The position numbers and the translations under genes are program-made. Source: Anisakis pegreffii (lineage: Eukaryota; Nematoda; Chromadorea; Rhabditida; Anisakidae). From it: 64,000 nucleotides of DNA. Numbering within the stretch: position 1 is the stretch's first letter; each line of letters starts with the position of its first letter. Location: positions 1-64,000 of the forward strand of contig JAPYMA010002742.1 of the NCBI GenBank assembly GCA_035041965.1. The letters are read 5' to 3'. Shown here one piece after another: positions 22,401 through 32,720 of the stretch. The notes under the pieces are model-generated. The model was not told the DNA's origin and did not search any database. It saw only the letters and a program-made list of their open reading frames with translations.

Positions 22401-24549
22401 GGTACCGTATACCAAAGGTACCGTATACCGAGATTACTGTACACCAAAGTTGTGCTTCGGATCAAATTTAACAAATGTTGCAGCACTATTTCAACCCCAA
22501 CTCAACTCACTCACTTATTGATTTGTTCTGCGTCTGACATAATTTTTCCGTCGAACAAACCGCTCACGTCGTCTGAACTACGCGACGCGTGTGACTCAAT
22601 AATAGCCGAAACGTCCTCGTAGAGCCTTGAGAGCGCATCAGTTTTTCGAGGGTCTTTCTGAAAACAGCAAAATGAATTCTCAGATCACGCGGAATTTCAG
22701 GTTACCCCTTATTAGATGAAAAAATGAAATCAGGCCACTCCTACAGCCTGAAATTAAATTCAGGTCACCCTGGTTCACCAAAAAAAGCCGCTGAAGACTC
22801 CGCTACTGATAGCGCCACACGATTGCGAAGCCCATCACCGTTTTGAGCTAATCTGATGACGTTCAAAAACCACGATGAACGGGTTGGATAGACAACAGCG
22901 AAAGATAAAAAGCACCGTGGAAATAGCGCACTTTCAATGAGGTGCAGACAAACAAACAAACACTCTCACTATACGCACTTCCAGCGATCGCAGTTCTTGT
23001 TGGCGTGGGCGTTTTTGTTCCGCGTCGCCGCCGTTCGCCGCCTCGTCTGAGGCGTGCGTGTGCGGAAGCGAACCTGAATTCGGTGTTGGGGTCGCAGCTG
23101 GGTCGGGCGCACTGGGTTTCCGCATCACCACCACATCGGTCAACTTGGCCAGCTCACGCTGACGCTTCTGCAGCCTAACGTCCAGCTTCTCGACCTGATG
23201 TCTTGCAGCCTCATATTTGCGCTGCAGCTCGGCGTTTTGCGCTTGCGCATCCCCGAGACGCGTCTCCAGTTCCGCAACGCGTTCGCGCAATGCGCGTTGC
23301 GCATCCGCAACCGAGTCGGCCAGCGATTCACTCGAAAGTGAGCTGAAATCCAGCCCCTTACAACAACAAAAAAACCTTAATTTTCCCTAATAAATCTGAC
23401 CTGACAGGGAATTCCGCCCTGATTCAGGCAGCAAATCGTCGGAATTCAAAGTGGAAATTTGTTTTGTTTTTCCTTTGAAATTTTTTCGGCTTAATTCCTT
23501 ATGAGAGTAAACGAGACCTGAAATTAATTTAAGGTCTTTGAGGTGCTGCCAACCGACTGACTGACTGACTGACTTTTTGACAAGGCGATCGTTCGCCTCT
23601 CTGAGTAGACGTATTTCCTGTCGGACGATTTGCAGCTCTTGTTCGGCCAAGTGCACGTTCTGATGTGATCTCGAGCTGAGTGCATCGGACTCAGAGCGAA
23701 GTGTCTCGAGTTGTTGACGAGACTCTTGAAGTTGTGCCACACACTCGTTGTACTCCACCACCACTAGGTCGTACTCTTGACGAACGCTCAGCAATTGCTG
23801 CAAAAAACAAAACGCTCCTTCTCTGTGCTGATATCCCCTGCCCCCCCTCCCCTTCGCAGCTATCTGCACGGAGGGACGGGAACCCCCTCTCGAGGCAGCC
23901 GGATCTCTTTAAAGGAGGACGTCGACAGAGTGGAGTTTGAATTTTCAACGAGAGATTTGGCAGCGAGATTTTAGACAGTGAAAAAATTTGACAAAAAAAT
24001 TTTTTTTTGTCCGGAGTGTCAGCCGGAAATGTGGCCGCCAGCTAGGGAGTTCAATGAGTTGGAGTGCATAGAAATGGTACAGAATAGGAGAGTTACAGAA
24101 GAGGAACAGAATAAGAACGGGTACAGAAATGGTACACACTGGGACTAGAATAAGATAGGTTCAAAAATGACTGATGCAGAATAGAAATGGAACGGAAATG
24201 GCTTAGAATAGAAATGGTACAGAATAAGAAAGTATAGAACTGGTACAAAATAAGGAGAGTACAGAATATGTGAGGTATATAGAGACGGTATGAAATTGAA
24301 AAGGAATAATAACGGGTACATGAAATGTACATGCAGAATAGGGAATGTACAGAAATAGTACAGAATAGGAACAGAACAGGAACAGTTTCAAGGGGTGACC
24401 TGTTCGATTTTCTCCACTTTCAACGCCATCAGAGCACACTCTTCGCTCTTCTCGCGCAACTGCCGATTCAACTTGATTATTGTGGATTTGTCTTGTACGT
24501 TCGCCACCAATTCACTGCTATATTTTCATTTTGTTATTATTATTATTAC

Positions 24550-24622
<73 letters not shown>

Positions 24623-25917
24623 CAATAAAAAACTCACGAGTCCACCTGCTTCCCCATATCGCCATTCATGTCGGTCACTGGGAGTTTCTTCTCGTCGGAC
24701 ACCTTGTTGGAGGTGAGGCGTTCGGTAGCCGACGCAACTCGCCTGGAAAAAAATTGTGTGAAAATTTGGAAATTTCTAGAATTTTATGGAATTTTTTCAA
24801 ACGCACTATGAAACCAAGAAAATAGTGTGAGAATATGAGATGAGCAGGTATAGAAAAAGGAATTTCCTAGTTATGAGAAACGAAATGAAACATGGAAATT
24901 TTGTTGGAAAATTGCATTCGAATGAAGTAAAATGAAAAGAGTTTTCGTGGAAATTATTATCACCTTTGGGTGGTGGTGTTTTTTGGGGCAGTGGAAGTGA
25001 AGCCATCTGTAGCAGCTCCATTTTGTTGAGGTTTCGATAGATTTGCAGCTATATTCCGCGAAGGGTCTGTCGCCCCTTTTGAAGGGATCATCTGCAATGT
25101 TCCTGCTGCTGCTGCTGCAGTAGCAGGTGAGGACTGTGGTCGATATGGTCGCCACTGAAAAATTTTTCCATCGTTCTGTGTAATTTTTGGAAATTACATG
25201 AAAAAATTTGAAATTTTCAAAAATTTTGGAAAATTCCAAAAAAATTTGGAAAATTTCAAAAAATTTTGGAAAAAATCGATGAAATTTTGGAAAATTCAAT
25301 AGAAAATTCACAGAATTATCTGGATTTTGCACTCACCGTCGTTCGCGATGAAAGCCTCTGTGATCTGGATGTAGGACGCGAGTACGTGATCAATTGATGC
25401 TTCAGAGATTTCAACTGAAATTTTCATGACATAACGAAGAAAAATCAAGAAATAGTATGAGAAATTGAGAGAAACAGATATAAAAATCGGCTGAATTTTC
25501 CAACTTTTTGCGATAGAAGATGATTTTCTTTTTCCAACTCGACACACTTCATTTCCAAGTCGCCTGATCGCATTTCTCGCCCCGCGAACGTCCGTCGCAT
25601 TCTAGCGTTCATTCTGCATTTTTATTAATAATAATAATAATAAATATACAAAATAAATAATAAATATAATAAATAATAATAAATATAATAAAGATAGTAA
25701 ATATAAATAATAAATAATATAATTAATAATATTAAATATACCAAGCAATAATAAGTATAATAACAATAAACAATAAAAATTGGCTACTAAACTGTTTGAG
25801 TTTTTTCTCCTGTTCATTGTAGGTTTGTTTGAGCGAGTGGAATTGCTGATATAAATTACAGTATTGGTCCTCGAGTTCGGGTCGAGACCATTTCTCCACC
25901 GGCGGTCGACCAACCAT
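15407..25917 (-). CDS. mks-5: RPGRIP1L/MKS-5 ciliary transition-zone scaffold, complete
   Basis: Twenty-six exons, every junction in phase, encode 1,493 residues: 25793-25917, 25505-25613, 25337-25414, 24964-25154, 24638-24742, 24400-24517, 23574-23797, 22979-23342, 22515-22657, 22115-22211, 21661-21849, 21368-21552, 20852-20921, 20426-20665, 20157-20280, 19715-19872, 19490-19621, 19223-19315, 18169-18993, 17996-18076, 17673-17826, 17015-17202, 16688-16904, 16211-16271, 15709-15821 and 15407-15504. Order: N-terminal helix ([10 protein letters not shown]), coiled coils ([16 protein letters not shown]), first C2 domain ([14 protein letters not shown]), second C2 domain (YEFFDFNPS to WKYAYTAPE), a 275-codon Ser/Thr-rich exon, then the C-terminal RPGR-interacting C2 ([18 protein letters not shown]). 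The protein assembles the transition zone at the cilium base. The start ATG directly follows a TTCAG acceptor, which suggests trans-splicing. Confidence 0.93.
15850..16190. repeat. Duplicated intron segment, copy 1 (contains a tRNA)
   Basis: Matches 17325-17665 across the tRNA and both flanks: CAAAAACATCTTCGTTAGCA on one side, CACGCTAGAGTTT and TTGCCCGGGAAAG on the other. Confidence 0.85.
15947..16018 (-). tRNA. tRNA-Ala (anticodon UGC)
   Basis: A 72-base cloverleaf on the minus strand. It has the acceptor GGGGGTT, A box TAGCTCAGGGG, anticodon loop TTTGCAT with TGC, T-loop GGTTCGAATCC and discriminator A. One T-stem pair is a G-U wobble (CCCTC side). It lies in an RPGRIP1L intron on the same strand. 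Confidence 0.93.
16211..16271 (-). CDS. mks-5: RPGRIP1L microexon-like penultimate-region exon
   Basis: A 61-bp exon flanked by TTTTCAG and GTGAGT. It contributes [19 protein letters not shown] to the C-terminal C2 domain. It is listed separately because it is short and easily missed. It keeps phase 1 in and phase 2 out between exons 16688-16904 and 15709-15821. Confidence 0.8.
16911..16990. repeat. (ATT)n microsatellite
   Basis: About 25 trinucleotides, separated only by an acceptor (AATGCAG on the minus strand) from the C-terminal C2 exon of RPGRIP1L. It gives poly-Asn, poly-Ile and poly-Tyr shadow ORFs. Confidence 0.95.
17325..17665. repeat. Duplicated intron segment, copy 2 (contains a tRNA)
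   Basis: Second copy of the tRNA-bearing segment, in another RPGRIP1L intron about 1.45 kb away, in the same orientation. Confidence 0.85.
17414..17485 (-). tRNA. tRNA-Ala (anticodon UGC)
   Basis: 72 bases, identical to the copy at 15947 except for a fully paired GGGGG/CCCCC T stem. A and B boxes are intact. Confidence 0.95.
19338..19440. repeat. (TAA)n microsatellite
   Basis: Long AAT/TAA run with single substitutions in an RPGRIP1L intron. It gives a poly-Leu ORF on the minus strand. Confidence 0.95.
19922..20020 (-). repeat. tRNA-like (SINE) element, minus orientation
   Basis: On the minus strand: A-box-like ATGGCGCAGTGC, then GGTTGACGTTTGGGAGG, then B-box GGGTTCGGTTCCGCG. It is related to 6537-6605. 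It lies in an RPGRIP1L intron. Confidence 0.55.
20965..21357. repeat. 32-bp tandem repeat with TACCGTA core, about 12 copies
   Basis: Unit ACCGTACACCCAATTTACCG plus TATACTACAGTT. The right-hand copies are nearly identical and the left ones diverged. It lies in an RPGRIP1L intron. Confidence 0.95.
21873..22080. repeat. 24-bp tandem repeat, about 8 copies
   Basis: GGATACGGTATTGGAGTGGTGG with two variants (AA or CG spacer) that alternate regularly, a higher-order 48-bp structure. It lies in the next RPGRIP1L intron. Confidence 0.95.
22363..22452. repeat. TACCGTAT-rich degenerate repeat
   Basis: Six imperfect copies of ACCGTATACCAAAGGT-type units in a third RPGRIP1L intron. It shares the core of the two arrays to the left. 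Confidence 0.8.
24536..24620. repeat. (ATT)n microsatellite
   Basis: About 28 trinucleotides in an RPGRIP1L intron. Poly-Leu, poly-Ile and poly-Tyr ORFs here are artefacts. Confidence 0.95.
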
Positions 25918-26481
25918 CTGAACGACGGTATTGGGCTGCAGATATGGGGCTGTATTAGACTGCAAATACCAAACGATATGAAGCTGCAGAAATGGGGCTG
26001 TATTAGGCTGCAGACATAGGGCGCGGTATTGGGCTGCGCAAATGTAAGGCGGCGGGCGGTATGAAGTTGCGAATATAAGGCTGCAATATTGGGCTGCCAA
26101 TACGAGACGGTATGAAGCTGCAGATATAAGGCTGCATTAGGCTGCGCAAACATAAGGTGCTATGAAGCTGCCCGTAACCTGACCACCTGAGGTTCTACCT
26201 CGGATCACTGTCTCACCACGAGTGCAATCCTCAGTCCAACTTCTACTCCAGTCTTTAACGCCTCACCTAAGCTTTCCCCCCAACCTAATTTTAATTCTAG
26301 GTCTTACCGCCAGTCCATTCTTAATTCCAGGTCATATATCTCAAGACAACACTCAATATCAGGTCTCCTATACAGCAGCTCCACCCCAACTGTATTCACC
26401 AATCGCTTTTCCTATGATGCAGCACTATTCCAAAACTAATTGCGTCCTATTACAGCCCACCTTCCAGTGATACCACACCAG
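25918..26481. other. RPGRIP1L upstream region with degenerate GGCTGCA repeat
   Basis: Positions 25930-26170 hold irregular copies of GGGCTGCAGATAT and TATGAAGCTGCA, related to 9330-9655. The remaining 300 bp are unremarkable. The minus-strand CAG before the ATG at 25917 may be a trans-splice acceptor, in which case the promoter lies further right. Confidence 0.6.
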
Positions 26482-26745
26482 CTTTGTCGATCGTTCTGTG
26501 CGATCGGCAAAATGTTCGTCATTGTTGCGATGGCTTAATGGATTGTTGTTGGTATTCGGCTGGATTTAACTATGCAAATTATCTATGGCAACAGGCACTC
26601 GTTATTGGTTGGTTGTGGCGTGCTTGATATGCCGATTGCTACGGATCTACTCGGTTACATTAATTGTTTATCACTGATAACGAAAGATTACTGATTCACT
26701 ACTGATGGCTGTTCCAAACAACTACTCTGAACGATCGTTGGACAA
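26482..26745. repeat. 264-bp direct repeat, left copy
   Basis: Begins CTTTGTCGATCGTTC and ends GAACGATCGTTGGACAA, so its ends are themselves inverted. It is about 97% identical over 264 bp to 31606-31869. Confidence 0.92.
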
Positions 26746-29419
26746 AGTAACCGCTCACCGTCACCTCAGAACATTTTCTTACCGATTGTATATGAAATGA
26801 AATTTAACCTCTTGATCGACGTTGACTCAGCAATTTTGATGGCAATATATCGAATGTGACTCGCTGGGAAGGGTAAACGTTGGTCGATCCGTTTATTGTA
26901 TCAGTGCAAGAGGTATTCAAGTGCAATCACAAGCAAAACTTTCATTGGATGGTCTCTTCGTTGAGATTCGTACTGTGTGTTTGATCTTTTGACCGAATCA
27001 AAGTACGAGTTCAGACACTTTTCACAATGCATTTACTAATTTTTGTGATTGTCATCATCTTTTTTGATGATGAGCAAAGAACATAACTGACACACTTTGC
27101 AAATATACACCGGAGGAATGAATAACTGGAAGAGTAGAAATATTATAGACGGGATGAAGAAGGTCTGATGAACAAAGAAACGAAGATTGAAGAGTGTCGG
27201 AAGAATTTAAAATATTTTTGAGCCCATCACTGTTGATCGTTCATTGCATTTATGATCTGTTTTTGCCAGTCTTCTACTGGATTCATTCCGTTCTTTTTCT
27301 CTTTAGTTTGCAATACATATCTTCATCTTCTCTCTCATTTTATTTTTTCGTATTCTTTTCTGCAGACCTCTGCAAAATTTTTATTTGTGCCGACCTCTGC
27401 AAATTCCCTTCACAGACACTTTTTCAAGATCCCTGCATCAGTGCTATCTGAAGGAGTTTGCAAACACTACCTTCCTGTCGCAAGTGAACCTCCTCGATTA
27501 GGAGTGGGTGGTGATAAACACATGCTGATAAAGAATTGTGTGCATCAGCAATTCAGAAAGAGAATGCTTGATTACTGCAGGTTCATTGCGAAAGAATGTA
27601 TAGGTCGCATTTTTGGGAAAGTGTTTGCAAAGTAGTTCGAATTCGTATGTTTTCATGTATAGCAAAGAGCGTTTGCGATTAGTGGTCTACGATTAGTTGG
27701 TGTGTTAATGCGTTCGTCGATCATTTCGATGAATTTTATGCGTTCATCTGAGCACAACGAACATAAAAATTGCCTTCGATTCGCAGACCAATAATAAACG
27801 AGCAGAAATCAAAAGCGAACACCAAGCCATTTGTTTGTTTTATGATTTTTTTGTGAAAATAAGTTTGGTAGTTATTGAATATTCATCGGTCACTTCATAT
27901 ATCAATATTAGTATTTCATAAGATTAAGGTCTTTATTTGACGACAAAATGCTTTACTGTCAAAAAGAATTTAAAATGGAAACAAAAATTGAGCATTAGGA
28001 ACAGTAAAACAGAATTTTAGATAAGAAAACAACAGTATTGCAATTCTGATATCAGCGATAAATACTCGACCCATGACAACTTCAATAAATATATGAAATT
28101 CGTAAAGGTTGACTTCAGATATGAAAAGTCGTCACCGTTAAGCCTGTTTTCAATGGAACAATTAAAAAGAGCCTCATAGATGTTGCACGTTTACGAAAAT
28201 CTTGAACCTGCTCCCTTCTAAATTTTTTCCTTCAAACTTCAGTTTTCTCAAGAAGCTAATTTTATCAGAGAATTTCCTCTCAATTTCATAAATCTGTACA
28301 AAAGTTATTCTATTTTCACTCTATTTTCACTCGCATCAAATTGTTTTTTCATTGACTTATTTGAGTCTTGCGCATATTATTGGAATCTCAGCCAGCATTC
28401 TCAAATATCAATTCAAGAGATGATGATATTCGAGGACGTTGTGCTCAGTGTTTGCAAAATATCCTCAATACCGAGATTGGTATGAATACCGGTATCGTTT
28501 TTCAATACCGATACGATACAGGTATTGAAAAGCAACTTTTGAAATATAGAAACGCGACTTGTTCAACACATTCTTTTTGAGCCAACTTGTTCATAATTAT
28601 TCAGAAAACAATTTATTTAGCAAATCACTCACCAAAACTCAACAAAAAATGCAACAAAAAACAAAAATGGTTATCATTCATGCTCCAGTTGTGATGGATG
28701 TAGCATAGAATTCACTTAAAATGATTTGTGCTATGAGTACCGGAGATACCGATCTCGAGATTCGTGATATCGGTATTCACGGTATCTCCGGTACTCATAG
28801 CACAAATCATTTTAAGTGAATTCTATGCTACATCCATCACAACTGGAGCATGAATGATAACCATTTTTGTTTTTTGTTGCATTTTTTGTTGAGTTTTGGT
28901 GAGTGATTTGCTAAATAAATTGTTTTCTGAATAATTATGAACAAGTTGGCTCAAAAAGAATGTGTTGAACAAGTCGCGTTTCTATATTTCAAAAGTTGCT
29001 TTTTAATATCGATACGATACCGGCATTGAAAAGCAACATGAAATATAGAAACGCGACTTGTTCAACACATTCTTTTTGAGCCAACTTGTTCATAATTATT
29101 CAGAAAACAATTTATTTAGCAAATCACTCACCAAAACTCAACAAAAAATGCAACAAAAACAAAAATGGTTATGATTCATGCTCCAGTTGTGATGGATGTA
29201 GCATAGAATTCACTTAAAATGACTTGTGCTATGAGTACCGGAGATACCGTGAATGCCGATATCACGAATCTCGAGATCGGTATCGCTTTTCCAATACGGT
29301 GTTCGGTATTACCGAGATCTCATGCAAACAGTAGTTGTGCTGCATTAGTTTTAATTTGTCGGTGGTTCTTACGAACGTAATGTTTATGGCTGCCATCGGC
29401 AAGTACGTTTGATATATCT
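26741..29419. mobile_element. Left arm of a giant palindrome
   Basis: From GACAAAGTAACCGCTCACC to a TATATATATAT spacer at 29420-29430. It is about 2.68 kb, some 497 bp longer than the right arm because of extra internal copies of one module near 28.5-29.3 kb. It contains no recognised transposase, reverse transcriptase or integrase. Its longest ORF (27252-27635, 127 codons) has no recognisable family and is mirrored in the other arm. Confidence 0.85.
28520..29300. repeat. Alternating inverted copies of a ~260-bp module
   Basis: The module runs from AAAAGCAACTTTTGAAATAT to TGAGTACCGGAGATACC. It occurs forward at about 28528-28755, reversed at about 28760-29010 and forward again at about 29022-29285. 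Reversed copies share a local hairpin at 28720-28815. Confidence 0.85.
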
Positions 29420-29430
29420 TATATATATAT

Positions 29431-31612
29431 AGATATATCAAACGTACTTGCCGATGGCAGCCATAAACATTACGTTCGTAAGAACCACCGACAAATTAAA
29501 ACTAATGCAGCACAACTACTGTTTGCATGAGATCTCGGTAATACCGAACACCGTATTGGAAAAGCGATACCGATCTCGAGATTCGTGATATCGGTATTCA
29601 CGGTATCTCCGGTACTCATAGCACAAATCATTTTAAGTGAATTCTATGCTACATCCATCACAACTGGAGCATGAATCATAACCATTTTTGTTTTTTGTTG
29701 CATTTTTTGTTGAGTTTTGGTGAGTGATTTGCTAAATAAATTGTTTTCTGAATAATTATGAACAAGTTGGCTCAAAAAGAATGTGTTGAACAAGTCGCGT
29801 TTCTATATTTCAAAAGTTGCTTTTCAATACCTGTATCGTATCGGTATTGAAAAACGATACCGGTATTCATACCAATCTCGGTATTGAGGATATTTTGCAA
29901 ACACTGAGCACAACGTCCTCGAATATCATCATCTCTTGAATTGATATTTGAGAATGCTGGCTGAGATTCCAATAATATGCGCAAGACTCAAATAAGTCAA
30001 TGAAAAAACAATTTGATGCGAGTGAAAATAGAGTGAAAATAGAATAACTTTTGTACAGATTTATGAAATTGAGAGGAAATTCTCTGACAAAATTAGCTTC
30101 TTGAGAAAACTGCAAGTTTGAAGGAAAAAATTTAGAAGGGAGCAGGTTCAAGATTTTCGTAAACGTGCAACATCTATGAGGCTCTTTTTAATTGTTCCAT
30201 TGAAAACAGGCTTAACGGTGACGACTTTTCATATCTGAAGTCAACCTTTACGAATTTCATATATTTATTGAAGTTGTCATGGGTCGAGTATTTATCGCTG
30301 ATATCAGAATTGCAATACTGTTGTTTTCTTATCTAAAATTCTGTTTTACTGTTCCTAATGCTCAATTTTTGTTTCCATTTTAAATTCTTTTTGACAGTAA
30401 AGCATTTTGTCGTCAAATAAAGACCTTAATCTTATGAAATACTAATATTGATATATGAAGTGACCGATGAATATTCAATAACTACCAAACTTATTTTCAC
30501 AAAAAAATCATAAAACAAACAAATGGCTTGGTGTTCGCTTTTGATTTCTGCTCGTTTATTATTGGTCTGCGAATCGAAGGCAATTTTTATGTTCGTTGTG
30601 CTCAGATGAACGCATAAAATTCATCGAAATGATCGACGAACGCATTAACACACCAACTAATCGTAGACCACTAATCGCAAACGCTCTTTGCTATACATGA
30701 AAACATACGAATTCGAACTACTTTGCAAACACTTTCCCAAAAATGCGACCTATACATTCTTTCGCAATGAACCTGCAGTAATCAAGCATTCTCTTTCTGA
30801 ATTGCTGATGCACACAATTCTTTATCAGCATGTGTTTATCACCACCCACTCCTAATCGAGGAGGTTCACTTGCGACAGGAAGGTAGTGTTTGCAAACTCC
30901 TTCAGATAGCACTGATGCAGGGATCTTGAAAAAGTGTCTGTGAAGGGAATTTGCAGAGGTCGGCACAAATAAAAATTTTGCAGAGGTCTGCAGAAAAGAA
31001 TACGAAAAAATAAAATGAGAGAGAAGATGAAGATATGTATTGCAAACTAAAGAGAAAAAGAACGGAATGAATCCAGTAGAAGACTGGCAAAAACAGATCA
31101 TAAATGCAATGAACGATCAACAGTGATGGGCTCAAAAATATTTTAAATTCTTCCGACACTCTTCAATCTTCGTTTCTTTGTTCATCAGACCTTCTTCATC
31201 CCGTCTATAATATTTCTACTCTTCCAGTTATTCATTCCTCCGGTGTATATTTGCAAAGTGTGTCAGTTATGTTCTTTGCTCATCATCAAAAAAGATGATG
31301 ACAATCACAAAAATTAGTAAATGCATTGTGAAAAGTGTCTGAACTCGTACTTTGATTCGGTCAAAAGATCAAACACACAGTACGAATCTCAACGAAGAGA
31401 CCATCCAATGAAAGTTTTGCTTGTGATTGCACTTGAATACCTCTTGCACTGATACAATAAACGGATCGACCAACGTTTACCCTTCCCAGCGAGTCACATT
31501 CGATATATTGCCATCAAAATTGCTGAGTCAACGTCGATCAAGAGGTTAAATTTCATTTCATATACAATCGGTAAGAAAATGTTCTGAGGTGACGGTGAGC
31601 GGTTACTTTGTC
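29431..31612. mobile_element. Right arm of a giant palindrome
   Basis: Near-identical reverse complement of the left arm. A few differences are visible, for example an extra base in the CTGCAAGTTTGAAG region near 30110 and TGACAAAATTAG against CTGATAAAATTAG near 30087. It carries a single copy of the module repeated in the left arm. Confidence 0.88.
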
Positions 31613-31869
31613 AATCGTTCTGTGCGATCGGCAAAATGTTCGTCATTGTTGCGATGGCTTAATGAATTGTTGTCGGTATTCGGCTGGATTTAACTATGCA
31701 AATTATCTATGGCAACAGGCGCTCGTTATTGGTTGGTTGTGGCGTGCTTGATATGTCGATTGCTACGGATCTACTCGGTTACATTAATCGTTTATTACTG
31801 ATAACGAAAGATTACTGATTCACTACTGATGGCTGTTCCAAACAACTACTCTGAACGATCGTTGGACAA
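31606..31869. repeat. 264-bp direct repeat, right copy
   Basis: Same length and orientation as 26482-26745, with about seven visible substitutions. Confidence 0.92.
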
Positions 31870-32720
31870 GTGTTCAATCGATCAATCGGAATGTATTTTC
31901 GGGCTCTTTCTGAGTCCCTCTCCCTAGAAATAAATGGGCATATGGGAGAGTAGCCCAAAACCTCTGTACTTGCCAAATCAATAATTCAAGTTCGGATTTC
32001 ATGAAGACAGATGATTCCAAACGCTATTATCGTTAGCTGCGCGGAAAGAAGAATGCCAAGGAAGGAATAATGTGATATTAGTGATATTGGTAATAACAGA
32101 GAGGGATAAACTCGTAATGAGTTTGATTTGCTGATTAAAAAAAAGTAAATAAAAAATACAATCGGTAATAATTTTACGACACTGCGAGAAAGCGACAGAT
32201 CCAAAGCCACACCTACTTTACAAACAATGAATGAGATTTATAACGCCTAATTTTGGTGAAAATCAATCACCGAACTCACCGATTACGTAATAAATTATCA
32301 TAAACACGTAAACGTGTAATGCTGCTAAAAAAGAGAGCTAAAGCAAAACCAAACAAATCCTATAGTCAGTAAAGTTTGATGAATTATTTGTGGACAGATC
32401 GGCGTATACTAATCATATTCCGAAAAAAAAAGACTCCGATAAAACATTAAACAAAAATGAGGTGTGTGTGTGTGCATGAAGTGATAATTTTTTGGACAAC
32501 ATATGACAGTGCATAAAGTTGAATTACAACAGTGAATATGAACCGATCGCGAGAGTGCAATTATCATATACTAATAAAAGACTTTATTGGAATATGGATA
32601 AGCATAACATCCGCATTAATGCAGTGCTACTCATCGCAAGTTTGTGATCACTTGTGATAGAACCACATTCATACGGCTTATAAAAACTCATTTCACACCT
32701 TCAAAAAATAAATAACTGAC
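31870..32720. other. AT-rich stretch downstream of NUDT5-like exons
   Basis: No supported gene. It was searched on the minus strand for a final NUDT5 exon without success. A (GT)n run lies near 32462-32474. Confidence 0.55.

Noticed and set aside
27252..31101. 127-codon ORF present in both palindrome arms, as a possible transposase or toxin gene
   Set aside because: No recognisable domain. The duplication follows from the inverted repeat, and the N-terminal part is simple Phe/Ser/Leu-rich sequence.
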